Source of the DNA: Hymenobacter actinosclerus
GTDB lineage: Bacteria; Bacteroidota; Bacteroidia; Cytophagales; Hymenobacteraceae
Direction: 5' to 3'
NCBI RefSeq assembly: GCF_900111515.1
Contig: NZ_FOHS01000003.1
Location: forward strand, 186,001-250,000
Length of the DNA: 64,000 bases
This document shows, in pieces, positions 54,094-61,881 of the stretch (positions are counted from its first letter, which is position 1; every line of letters begins with the position of its first letter). A model generated the notes under the pieces. That model was not told the DNA's origin, did no database searches, and worked only from the letters and a program-made list of their open reading frames with translations. A program made the translations under genes and the position numbers.

Positions 54094-54591
54094 CTACCAC
54101 TTCAATTCCTGCTCCTCGTTGCCGCTGCGGAACAGGAAGCTTTCCTTTTGCTTGCCGGCGGTAAGGTTAACCAGGTTCATCTGGTCGGGGAAGATGGTCA
54201 GCAGCAGGCCCTGGCGGAGCGTAACGCTGGTGGCTGTGGCCGGCAGTGGGGCCGTGAAGAACAGCCAGTGCGAATCGGTTTCCTTTTGCAACCCCACCAG
54301 CGTGAGCGGCAGCGGCCGGCCGGGCTGGGCGCTGAGCTGCACCTCGCGCCGCAACAGATTCAGCAGCAGCGGGTCGAGTTGGGCGCGGGAAAGCCGGTCG
54401 ATTACGTGGGGGGCGGGCTGACCCTGGGAAAGCGCGTTTTCCAGGTCGTCGGTGAAAACTTTGAGCGCTATTTCGAGCCGCTGCTTGTCGGGGTTGACGC
54501 GCACCTCCATCAGGCTGGCGTGGTAGGTATGGGCCCAGGCCGCAAGGCTGAGCAGCAGAAGCAGCGGCAGGATTCGGAGGAGTTTGGGCAT
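54094..54591 (-). CDS. DUF6702-family secreted protein
   Basis: 165 residues: signal peptide (MPKLLRILPLLLLLSLAAWA) then HTYHASLMEVRVNPDKQRLE and IALKVFTDDLENALSQ, which fits the Bacteroidota DUF6702 group as I remember it (pattern H-x-F/Y-x-S-x-x-E and FxDDLE). Secreted, function unknown; often near M1 peptidases in other genomes, though none is seen here. It lies downstream of rseP on the same strand, separated by a terminator. Confidence 0.72.
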   Translation of the reverse strand: MPKLLRILPLLLLLSLAAWAHTYHASLMEVRVNPDKQRLEIALKVFTDDLENALSQGQPAPHVIDRLSRAQLDPLLLNLLRREVQLSAQPGRPLPLTLVGLQKETDSHWLFFTAPLPATATSVTLRQGLLLTIFPDQMNLVNLTAGKQKESFLFRSGNEEQELKW

Positions 54592-54701
54592 ATGGTTTCG
54601 GGAATAATTTCCCGCAGAGGCGCGCGGAGGGTATCGCGGAGATTGGCAGAGCCGTTCCGGAATGACCGCCGCGGGTTTCTGCGAGAAAGATACACGGCAA
54701 G

Positions 54702-54741
54702 AAAAAGCCGTGCCACCTAAACAGGGAGCACGGCTTTTTTT
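54702..54741. terminator. Terminator downstream of rseP
   Basis: AAAAAGCCGTGC (54702-54713) pairs with GCACGGCTTTTT (54728-54739). On the minus strand it follows the rseP stop with a U-run. Confidence 0.88.
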
Positions 54742-54757
54742 AATTCACGGCAACCAA

Positions 54758-56104
54758 TTAGTGCCCGAAGGCTTTGATGAGCGGGTTGATGATGAGCGTG
54801 AAGGCCATCAGGCCCAGAATAATCAGCATGCCCACTTTCTGGGCGTTTTCCATAAAAGCGTCGGAGGGCTTACGGCCGGCCACCATCTCGTAGAGCAGGA
54901 ACACCACGTGGCCGCCGTCGAGGGCCGGGATGGGCAGCAGGTTCATGAAGGCCAGCACCATCGAGAGCAGGCCCGTAAGGGTCCAGAACCGGAGCCAGTC
55001 CCATTTGCCCCCGTACTGCTGGGCAATTTCAATGGGCCCGCCCACCGATTTACGGAACGAGGCCTCGCCCCGGAAGATTTTACCGAAAGCCTTCATCTGG
55101 GTCGTGACGACGCCAAATGCCTGCTTGGTGCCCACCGGAATGGCTTCCAGCAGCCCGTAGTTGCGGGTTTCGAACTTGAGCAGCGACTTGGGCAGGAAGC
55201 CGATTTTGCCGTCCTCGTCCACCTTCACGTTCAGGCTCACGGGCTGGCCGGCCCGCTCCACGCGCACGGCCACCGGCTTGCCGGCCTGCTCCTTAAGCGC
55301 CTTCTGCAGCTCCGGGAAAAAGCGGATGCTTTGCTGGCCCACCGTCAGAATACGGTCCTGGGGCAGCAGGCCGGCTTTGGAAGCGGGGCTGCCGGCCACT
55401 ACCTGGTCCACCACGAAGGGGTCGAGGGGCTGCACGAAGCGCTGTTCGCCCTCATCGGCCAAGCGGTCCATGAAGTTTTCGGGCACCGGCACATCCACCA
55501 GCTGGCCGGCGCGCTCCACGGTGTAGTAGGCGCTGGAGCCCAGGATCACATCGGGGCTGTACACGTCGCTGAAATCGTCGAAGGGCCGGCCGTTGATTTT
55601 CACGATTTTGTCGCCCTCACGGAAGCCCATTTCCTGGCCCAGCTCGCTCGGCACAATGCCATAGCGCACCTCCGAGGCCGGCAGGTAGCTCTGGCCATAG
55701 TTGAAGGTGAGCAGCGTGAAGATGACGATGCCGGTAATCACGTTCATGATGATGCCGCCCAGCATGACAATGAGGCGCTGCCAGGCCGGCTTCGAGCGGA
55801 ACTCGTCGGGGGCGGGCTCGGCGGCCAGGCTGGCGGCGTCCTGGGTTTCATCGACCATGCCGTGGATGGCCACGTAGCCGCCCAGCGGAAACCAGCCCAG
55901 GCCGTATTCCGTCTCGCCGATTTTCTTTTTGAACAGGGCAAAGTTCATCACCCCCGGCAGCGGAAACAGGAAGTCGAAGAAGATGTAAAACTTATCGACT
56001 CGGATTTTAAAGTATTTGGCGGCCGCGAAGTGTCCGAACTCGTGCAGGCCCACCAGGAGCGAAAGGCCCAGCAGCAAGTTGCCGGCCATGATTAATCCTT
56101 CCAA
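54758..56104 (-). CDS. rseP: Site-2 protease RseP
   Basis: 448 residues if TTG 56104 is used (MEGLIMAGNLLLGLSLL), which resembles other Bacteroidota RseP starts; ATG 56089 is the alternative. Zinc motif HEFGH at 21-25, second metal motif in NLLPIPALDGGHV, four or so TM helices, and two PDZ domains between them. It cleaves membrane-bound substrates such as anti-sigma factors after a first cut. The 56105-56387 gap to dxr is taken up mostly by an inverted repeat. Pairing with dxr is common across bacteria. Confidence 0.95.
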   Translation of the reverse strand: MEGLIMAGNLLLGLSLLVGLHEFGHFAAAKYFKIRVDKFYIFFDFLFPLPGVMNFALFKKKIGETEYGLGWFPLGGYVAIHGMVDETQDAASLAAEPAPDEFRSKPAWQRLIVMLGGIIMNVITGIVIFTLLTFNYGQSYLPASEVRYGIVPSELGQEMGFREGDKIVKINGRPFDDFSDVYSPDVILGSSAYYTVERAGQLVDVPVPENFMDRLADEGEQRFVQPLDPFVVDQVVAGSPASKAGLLPQDRILTVGQQSIRFFPELQKALKEQAGKPVAVRVERAGQPVSLNVKVDEDGKIGFLPKSLLKFETRNYGLLEAIPVGTKQAFGVVTTQMKAFGKIFRGEASFRKSVGGPIEIAQQYGGKWDWLRFWTLTGLLSMVLAFMNLLPIPALDGGHVVFLLYEMVAGRKPSDAFMENAQKVGMLIILGLMAFTLIINPLIKAFGH

Positions 56105-56164
56105 AGGGGGTATTTATTAGGTGATGAGGTGAAAGGTGACAGGGAGCGGGGAGCAGATAAAGCA

Positions 56165-56305
56165 ACGGTCATGCTTCATCTTGCGTCCGCGAAGCGGAGC
56201 GAAGTCGAAGCATCTCTACCGCTTCGTTGCGATGGTAAGCAGTCGGCAAGGTTAGCATTGCGGTAGAGATGCTTCGACTTCGGCTCCGCCTCCGCTCAGC
56301 ATGAC
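56165..56305. repeat. Diverged inverted repeat, GTCATGCTGAGCG family
   Basis: The inner 23 bp CGAAGTCGAAGCATCTCTAC-CGC are identical between arms; the outer parts have drifted (GTCATGCTTCATCTTGCGTC against GTCATGCTGAGCGGAGGCGG). It shares AGTCGAAGCATCTCTACCGC with the 51655-51776 left arm and lies between dxr stop and rseP start. Confidence 0.78.
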
Positions 56306-56387
56306 GTTCTTTTTTCCCTTACCAACGCGCCACCGCCCATCAAACAACGCGCCGCGGCCCCGGGTTCGCCGGATTCCGGTCAGCCTG

Positions 56388-57566
56388 TCAGGCGCGCACC
56401 GCGCCGAGCAGGTCGGCGGCTACGCGGCGCGTTTCCTGGTCGGTGGCCACGTAGTCGGCGAGGGTTGGAGCGGCAAGGTACGAAACCCGCGCGAGGCTGG
56501 TTTCTACCAGGTCCGACATCTGCAGGAAGCCGATTTCGTCGCGCAAAAAGGCGGCCACGGCTATTTCGTTGGCCGCGTTGAGGATGCAGGGCGCGTTGCC
56601 GCCCCGGCGCATGGCTTCGAAAGCCAGTCCCAGATTGCGGAAAGCGCTGGTGTCGGCGGCCTCGAACGTCAGCTGCGGGTAATCGAGAAAATTGAAGCGC
56701 GGGAATTCGTTGGATAGCCGTTGCGGGTAGCCCAGTGCGTACTGAATGGGCAGCTTCATGTCGGGCAGACCGAGCTGGGCCTTCAGCGAGCCATCCTCGA
56801 ACTGCACCAACGAATGCACGATGCTCTGCGGATGCACGATGACTTCTACCTGCTCGTCGCGGAGTCCGAACAGCCACTTGGCCTCAATCACCTCCAGGCC
56901 CTTGTTCATGAGCGAGGCCGAGTCGATGGTGATTTTGGCACCCATGTCCCAGTTGGGGTGCTTGAGGGCCTGGGCGCGGGTTACCTGGGCCAGCTGCGCG
57001 CGGCTGCGACCCCGGAACGGCCCACCCGAGGCCGTGAGGATGATTTTCTCAATCGGGTTCTGCTCCTCCCCCACCAGGCACTGGAAAATAGCCGAATGCT
57101 CCGAATCGACGGGCAGCAGCTTCACGCCGTGTTCGCGCACCAGCTCGGTTATCAGCTGGCCGGCCACTACCAGCGTCTCCTTGTTGGCCAGGGCAATATC
57201 GTGGCCGGCCTTGATGGCGGCCACCGTGGGCAGCAGCCCGGCGTAGCCCACCATGGCCGTCAGCACCACGTCGGTTTCGAGGCGGCCGGCCACCTCGGTC
57301 AAAGCCGCCGCGCCGGCCAGCACCTCGGTTTCGGGCTGACTGGCCAGGGCCTCACGCACCTGGGCATAGCGGCTTTCATCACCAATAACCACGGCAGCGG
57401 GCCGGAACTCGCGGGCCTGGGCCACCAGCAGCTCGGCATTCGACTGGGCCGAGAGGGCCGACACGACAAAGCGGCCCGGCTGGGCGCGGAGCACGTCGAG
57501 GGCCTGGGTGCCGATGGAACCGGTGGAGCCGAGCAGGGCGACGCGCTTGGGGGGTTGGGGGGGCAT
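56388..57566 (-). CDS. dxr: 1-deoxy-D-xylulose-5-phosphate reductoisomerase
   Basis: 392 residues; makes MEP from DXP with NADPH, the first committed step of the MEP isoprenoid pathway. NADPH motif ALLGSTGSIGTQALDVLRA at the N-terminus; PVDSEHSAIFQCL, the metal region KITIDSASLMNKGLEVIEA, and IVHPQSIVHSLVQF follow. Start ATG 57566 gives the normal N-terminus. The upstream region holds a 222-bp inverted repeat beginning 17 nt before the start codon, so the promoter must lie inside or beyond it. Confidence 0.96.
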   Translation of the reverse strand: MPPQPPKRVALLGSTGSIGTQALDVLRAQPGRFVVSALSAQSNAELLVAQAREFRPAAVVIGDESRYAQVREALASQPETEVLAGAAALTEVAGRLETDVVLTAMVGYAGLLPTVAAIKAGHDIALANKETLVVAGQLITELVREHGVKLLPVDSEHSAIFQCLVGEEQNPIEKIILTASGGPFRGRSRAQLAQVTRAQALKHPNWDMGAKITIDSASLMNKGLEVIEAKWLFGLRDEQVEVIVHPQSIVHSLVQFEDGSLKAQLGLPDMKLPIQYALGYPQRLSNEFPRFNFLDYPQLTFEAADTSAFRNLGLAFEAMRRGGNAPCILNAANEIAVAAFLRDEIGFLQMSDLVETSLARVSYLAAPTLADYVATDQETRRVAADLLGAVRA

Positions 57567-57583
57567 GGGGCGGGATTGTTAGT

Positions 57584-57805
57584 GCTGTTGTTCCGGCGTT
57601 GCGCCTCACGGGGGCCTCGCGTGCGCCTCACCCCTAGCCCCCTCTCCGAAAAAGGAGAGGGGGAACTAGCACTAGTTTTCTAGTCTAGTCGGGGTTGCTT
57701 TAGTTTTAAAAGCTAGAAACTAGCCCCCCCCTCTTCGTTGAGGAGAGGGGGCTAGGGGTGAGGCGCACGCGAGGTGCCCGCGAGGCGCAACGCCGGAACA
57801 ACAGC
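57584..57805. repeat. 222-bp inverted repeat with 64-bp arms
   Basis: Arms 57584-57647 and 57742-57805 match at 61 of 64 positions (GCTGTTGTTCCGGCGTTGCG at the outer ends, CCCCTAGCCCCCTCTCC at the inner ends). The 94-nt centre has AT-rich nested palindromes (AACTAGCACTAGTTTTCTAG, CTAGAAACTAG). It lies between the divergent dxr and 57898 genes. The remaining DNA to 57897 is a short leader. Confidence 0.88.
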
Positions 57806-57897
57806 AAAACTACGGCTTCCGGCGGCTTATCGGCTTCGGCTTAACCCCCACGGCCCAAAAGCGCGTACTTTGGGCTTCCACCAGCCTTCTTCCCGCC

Positions 57898-58380
57898 GTG
57901 AGCACCTCCGCCGCCCCCGATACTGCCGCCTTCGACAAAGCCCGCACCGGCCTCTGGGCCAGCCTGCAAAAGCACCTGGCTTCCATCTACGCCGCCGAAA
58001 CCGACTACCGCGCCGCCACCCGCTTCACCGACACGTTTCCGTTCTCCAACTCGGCCGCCACGCCCCAGCAGCTGCTCGACTACCAGCACCAGCGGGCGGT
58101 ATTGCGCGACCTGTTCGTGGACGAAACCACCCAACTCGACACGCTGGTGAAAGCCATCCGCACCAAGGACTACGCCGAAACCGACAAGAAACAGCTACTG
58201 CTCCTGATTCTGGGCTACCTCGACCTGGCCGAAACCGTATTCGCCCTGCTCGACACCCAGCGCCCCAGCCAGCTCGAACCCGATGAGGAGCTGGACGAGG
58301 CCCGCGGCCGCTTCGAGCGCATCCGCAATTTCGTGCGCCTCAATATCCGGGGCGTAGCAGGGCTGCTAAAGGGAGTGTAG
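57898..58380 (+). CDS. Hypothetical protein
   Basis: 160 residues from GTG 57898. Predicted all-helical, soluble, no signal peptide. Segments include FDKARTGLWASLQKHLASIY, TQLDTLVKAIRTKDYAETDK, LLLLILGYLDLAETVFALLD and FERIRNFVRLNIRGVAGLLK. I do not recognise the family. It is flanked by the 222-bp repeat upstream and copy B of the GC-rich repeat (58384) directly downstream, 3 nt after its stop. Confidence 0.7.
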   Translation: MSTSAAPDTAAFDKARTGLWASLQKHLASIYAAETDYRAATRFTDTFPFSNSAATPQQLLDYQHQRAVLRDLFVDETTQLDTLVKAIRTKDYAETDKKQLLLLILGYLDLAETVFALLDTQRPSQLEPDEELDEARGRFERIRNFVRLNIRGVAGLLKGV

Positions 58381-58383
58381 CCT

Positions 58384-58490
58384 TACCCCACCCCCGGCCC
58401 CTCCCCTCCGGGAGAGGGGTGACAGACGCGAGTTCAACGATTTGGTAGAACGCACCCCTCTCCCGGAGGGGAGGGGTCGGGGGTGGGGTG
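58384..58490. repeat. GC-rich long inverted repeat, family copy B
   Basis: Arms 58384-58421 and 58453-58490, starting TACCCCACCCCCGGCCCCTC, match with few differences. The spacer has GACAGACGCGAG and TAGAACGCACC as in copy A (48831-48936). It fills the gap between two convergent stop codons. Confidence 0.88.
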
Positions 58491-58496
58491 CTTCGT

Positions 58497-58949
58497 TCAA
58501 CTAACAGCTAAAATCCGCACCGACTTCCCATTAAATACCACCGCTTCGCCCGCCCGCTTGCCGGCTAACGCCACCGCTACCGGCGCGGCGGCTGATACGG
58601 CGAAGTAGTCGGTGCCGTCGAGCGGGAGCTTGCCGGCGCTGATGCCGAGGTAGAACCAGCCCATCGAGGTGTGCACCAGCGCGCCGGGGCGCACGGCGTC
58701 ACAGGGCAGGTCGGGGCTGATGCGCTGGATTTCGGCTAGCAACTGGCGGGCCTGCTGGAACTGGACCAGATTTCGGTCGCGCTCATTCTGGGCCATGGCG
58801 CGGCCGGTTTCGTACTTGTCGCCGGCGCTGCTCTTGGTTTCGGAGTTAGCCGACTCCTGGGCCGCATTGATGGCCGCCTGGATGGCGGCCAGCCGCTCGT
58901 GCACGTAGGCCAGGCACAGGGCGTGCAGGCGGGGTTTTATAGAGCTCAT
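58497..58949 (-). CDS. GreA/GreB-like coiled-coil protein
   Basis: 150 residues. The N-terminal half is a helical hairpin with the GreA-like pattern AINAAQESANSETKSSAGDK and YETGRAMAQNERDRNL; the C-terminal half (GALVHTSMGWFYLGISAGKL, TDYFAVSAAAPVAVALAG, GEAVVFNGKSVRILAV) resembles the FKBP-like GreA/GreB C-domain. Gre factors enter the RNA polymerase secondary channel and trigger cleavage of backtracked RNA. Whether this one keeps the two acidic tip residues is uncertain (SETKSSAGDKYETG holds Glu and Asp). It may be a Gfh-type paralog. Homologs are sometimes mislabelled 3-oxoacyl-ACP synthase. Confidence 0.72.
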   Translation of the reverse strand: MSSIKPRLHALCLAYVHERLAAIQAAINAAQESANSETKSSAGDKYETGRAMAQNERDRNLVQFQQARQLLAEIQRISPDLPCDAVRPGALVHTSMGWFYLGISAGKLPLDGTDYFAVSAAAPVAVALAGKRAGEAVVFNGKSVRILAVS

Positions 58950-59162
58950 ACTATAATTCAGGAAAGACGTAGCAAGCAGCAGCGCTAGGTAAAGGGGCTT
59001 TACAGGGTTGTTTTGAACTGTTTAAAGTTAGATTGACCGGGACTGATTACTATTGGAGGATATCATTTAAACTTTATTAATACAGACTATCGGAAAGCTG
59101 AATGCTGTCCGGCATCTTTACACCCTACTGCGAATTACCTTTTTTGGCTTTTGGCTATCTGC

Positions 59163-59888
59163 ATGAAACAACATTATTTCTTCTTATTTCTACTGGCTGT
59201 TTCACTTGGCAGCTGCGGCAAGGACAGAGAAGACATTCCTTTGGTATTGGAAGGTGAGTATCGGGCGGACAACGTGCTACTTGCCGCCAACCCCATCATC
59301 ATGTACACCCGTAACGGGCGGGTCGATAATCCAGCCGCAATCGACGGATTCATGAAACGCAACCAGTGGGCTGGCGTTACCGGATTTTCCCGCACTAACG
59401 TCGATATTTCCTCCGAAGCCACGTTTACTCTTGCTATTCGCGCTGATAACCGGGCAACGCTTGTTTCCCGCTACCAGACCAGCTATGATACCATCAAGGC
59501 GGAAATAACCAGCAAGGCGGTCAATCACTTTGTGTTGGCCAACGCAGATTCCCTTGGCCCCTTGTTGCTACCCAACGTTTCTAACACCTGCGTTCAGTTT
59601 ATCCAGAAAGTTAAGCTCATTTATCCAGGCGAACAATGCAAACTCCTTTCACCAGCTACTGGCTACGGAAAGTCCTGTAAAATACGCCCTGTAAGAATAA
59701 TAGGCGTCAAAGACCGAAAGCTGTTTATTCCGCAGTTCAGCTGGCTGTTTAAGAGTTCAGGCCCTAACTCCTGCGGCTATTCGCAACTAAACGAATGGAA
59801 CTTCTTCAACACTGCCGCGCCAGCTCAATTGAGCAGCGGCGACACGCTGGTGATACAGGAGCGTCAGATACCACTACTAAAACAGTAA
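59163..59888 (+). CDS. Putative lipoprotein of unknown function
   Basis: 241 residues. The signal peptide MKQHYFFLFLLAVSLGSCGK ends in lipobox SLGSC, so Cys18 should be lipidated. The mature chain, with EGEYRADNVLLAANPIIMYT and an internal FTLAIRADNRATLVSRYQT, has strand-rich sections and four further Cys (CVQF, QCKLL, SCKIRP, SCGYS) that could form disulfides. No family recognised. Lower GC than neighbouring genes. A terminator-like hairpin at 60030 separates it from the convergent M28 peptidase. Confidence 0.75.
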   Translation: MKQHYFFLFLLAVSLGSCGKDREDIPLVLEGEYRADNVLLAANPIIMYTRNGRVDNPAAIDGFMKRNQWAGVTGFSRTNVDISSEATFTLAIRADNRATLVSRYQTSYDTIKAEITSKAVNHFVLANADSLGPLLLPNVSNTCVQFIQKVKLIYPGEQCKLLSPATGYGKSCKIRPVRIIGVKDRKLFIPQFSWLFKSSGPNSCGYSQLNEWNFFNTAAPAQLSSGDTLVIQERQIPLLKQ

Positions 59889-60029
59889 TAGGCTGCACAG
59901 ACCGTCAGCAATTGCGCTCCTTATATCGACTCCCAGTCCACGTCGGCTTATTCTTCCGGTAAAACCGAAACCCGCTTATTAAAGAGGAAGTCTCACCTTC
60001 AGCAGTAGTTTGCTTTCAGACTCTCAACC

Positions 60030-60061
60030 AAAAAAGCCGACCCCAACGGGCCGGCTTTTTA
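60030..60061. terminator. Bidirectional terminator-like hairpin
   Basis: AAAAAGCCG (60031-60039) pairs with CGGCTTTTT (60052-60060), between convergent genes. Confidence 0.8.
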
Positions 60062-60088
60062 CATGGTCGCGGAAATACGATAGTCGGT

Positions 60089-61672
60089 TTAGCGGTTGTC
60101 GGTTTTGGCAACGGGCAACGCTTTGCGAGGCAGTTTCTGGTCGCGCATGGCGGCCTGGTACACGAACGAGGCTACTACCACGGCGGCCTGCTTGAGGTCG
60201 TCGGCGGGCAGGCGCTCGTAGGTGTCCATGTTGGTGTGGTGGGTGCGAGTGCCGTAGTCGAGCGGGTCCTGGATGAACTGGAAGCCCGGCAGGCCCACCG
60301 CGTCGAAGGCCAGGTGGTCGGTGCCGCCGGTGTTGCGCAGCGTTACGGTGGTGGCGCCCATATCGGCGAAGGGCTTCAGCCAGTCGGCGAAAATGGGGGC
60401 GGCGGCCTCGTTACCCTGGGCATAAATGCCGCGGATTTTGCCGGCGCCGTTGTCGAGGTTGAAGTAGGCGGCCAGCTTCTCGTGGTCGGGCAGCAGCTGC
60501 ATGGTGGCGGGGTCGGCGAAGTGGTTTTTCACGTAGTTGCGCGAGCCGAACAGGCCCTGCTCCTCCTCCCCCCACAGCGCGATGCGGATGGTGCGGCGCG
60601 GCTGCACGCCGGCCGCTTTCAGCAGGCGCATGGCCTCCATCATCACGGCCACGCCGGCCGCGTTGTCGGTGGCCCCGGTGGCGGCATGCCACGAGTCGAT
60701 GTGGGCGCCAATCATGACGACTTCGTTTTTGAGCTTGCGATCGGTGCCGGCAATTTCGGCCACCACGTTGTAGCCTTTCAGGTCCTTGTCCTGGAAGCGG
60801 GTGCGGGTTTCCATCTCCACTTCCACCGGCAGGCCGGCGTCGGACAGGCGGATGAGGCGGAGCAGGTCCTCGGGGGCCATTTCTATTTCGGGCAGCACGG
60901 GCTTGGCATCCACGGCGTAGGGGGCACCGTTGGAGGTGAAAAACGTGCCGTCGGAGCCACCGCGGGTGCTGAGGATGGCGGCGGCTCCTTCGGCCTGCAC
61001 CATGTCGAGCAGCTTGCCGCGCAGGGCGAACATAGCGCGGCGGTTTTTCAGCTGCTCATCGGCCTTGGGGTCGGCGGGCTTGGGCGCGGCGTTGGGGGCG
61101 GGCAGCTGGTAGTCGGCCATTTTCTGCAGCTCCTCGGCGGTGTAGCGCTTGGCATCGGGCTCGAAGGAGGGCGTGGGCGGGTTGGCCACGTCGAGCAGCA
61201 CGATTTTGTCGCGCAGCTGGCCCTTGTACTTCTCCAAGTCGGCTTCGGAAGCGGCCTTCACCACCATCACCCGCTTTTTGAGCGCGCCATTGGTGCCGGG
61301 CGTCCAGGCCTTGGGGGCCCCGATGAGGGCGTGGTAGTAGGGGGCCGTCATGGCCAGGTACGATTTATCGATGTTCCAGCCGCGGCCAAACGTGCCCCAG
61401 GGCTCGATGTTGGCCTTGGTCAGGCCCCAGTCGGCGAGCTGCTTGCGGCTCCACTCGTTGGCACGGGCCAGGCCGTCGGATCCGGCCAGGCGCGGGCCGC
61501 TCACGTCGGTCAGGTAGAAGGCCGTTTCCATCACGCGGGAGCGGTTGAGGCCTTCATCTTTGATTTTGGCAAGCATGGCCGGGTCGGCCTTAGTGGCGCC
61601 GGATTGGGCCAGCGCGGGGGCGGAAACAGCCAGCGAGCCGGCCAGCAGCAGGAAACGGAAAGTGTGCAGCAT
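60089..61672 (-). CDS. M28-family zinc aminopeptidase/carboxypeptidase, secreted
   Basis: 527 residues from ATG 61672, with signal peptide LHTFRFLLLAGSLAVSAPAL. A PA-domain insertion (about 130-290) precedes the catalytic core. Two-zinc ligands: His and Asp in GAHIDSWHAATGATDNAAG, Glu-Glu in ALWGEEEQGLFGS, Asp in FNLDNGAGKIRG, and His near the end in RTHHTNMDTYERL. The enzyme trims peptides in periplasm or outside. The frame is open further upstream to 61717; the chosen start fits the signal peptide. It is divergent from the ABC exporter. Confidence 0.93.
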   Translation of the reverse strand: MLHTFRFLLLAGSLAVSAPALAQSGATKADPAMLAKIKDEGLNRSRVMETAFYLTDVSGPRLAGSDGLARANEWSRKQLADWGLTKANIEPWGTFGRGWNIDKSYLAMTAPYYHALIGAPKAWTPGTNGALKKRVMVVKAASEADLEKYKGQLRDKIVLLDVANPPTPSFEPDAKRYTAEELQKMADYQLPAPNAAPKPADPKADEQLKNRRAMFALRGKLLDMVQAEGAAAILSTRGGSDGTFFTSNGAPYAVDAKPVLPEIEMAPEDLLRLIRLSDAGLPVEVEMETRTRFQDKDLKGYNVVAEIAGTDRKLKNEVVMIGAHIDSWHAATGATDNAAGVAVMMEAMRLLKAAGVQPRRTIRIALWGEEEQGLFGSRNYVKNHFADPATMQLLPDHEKLAAYFNLDNGAGKIRGIYAQGNEAAAPIFADWLKPFADMGATTVTLRNTGGTDHLAFDAVGLPGFQFIQDPLDYGTRTHHTNMDTYERLPADDLKQAAVVVASFVYQAAMRDQKLPRKALPVAKTDNR

Positions 61673-61881
61673 AGAAAATAAGGAGAGGAGGAACAATCGG
61701 CCACGGAGCCAGCCCAAATACCCGCGAACCCGAATCGGGTTGCATCAGCAGGGGCTGATGGCTGCTGCATTCGGCCTTCAGCTCCGGCATTTCGTCACTT
61801 GAAACCGGGGGGCGTTTCCCGCCAACCCAACCCCGCCCCCGTTGCGCCCGTCTAACCGCATGCACTCCCAACCCCGCCCGC

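Noticed and set aside
60236..61681. 481-codon open frame on the plus strand opposite the M28 peptidase
   Set aside because: Antisense shadow of a well-supported gene. The same applies to 54662-56095 (opposite rseP), 47782-48753 (opposite porQ) and 49065-50195 (opposite lon).
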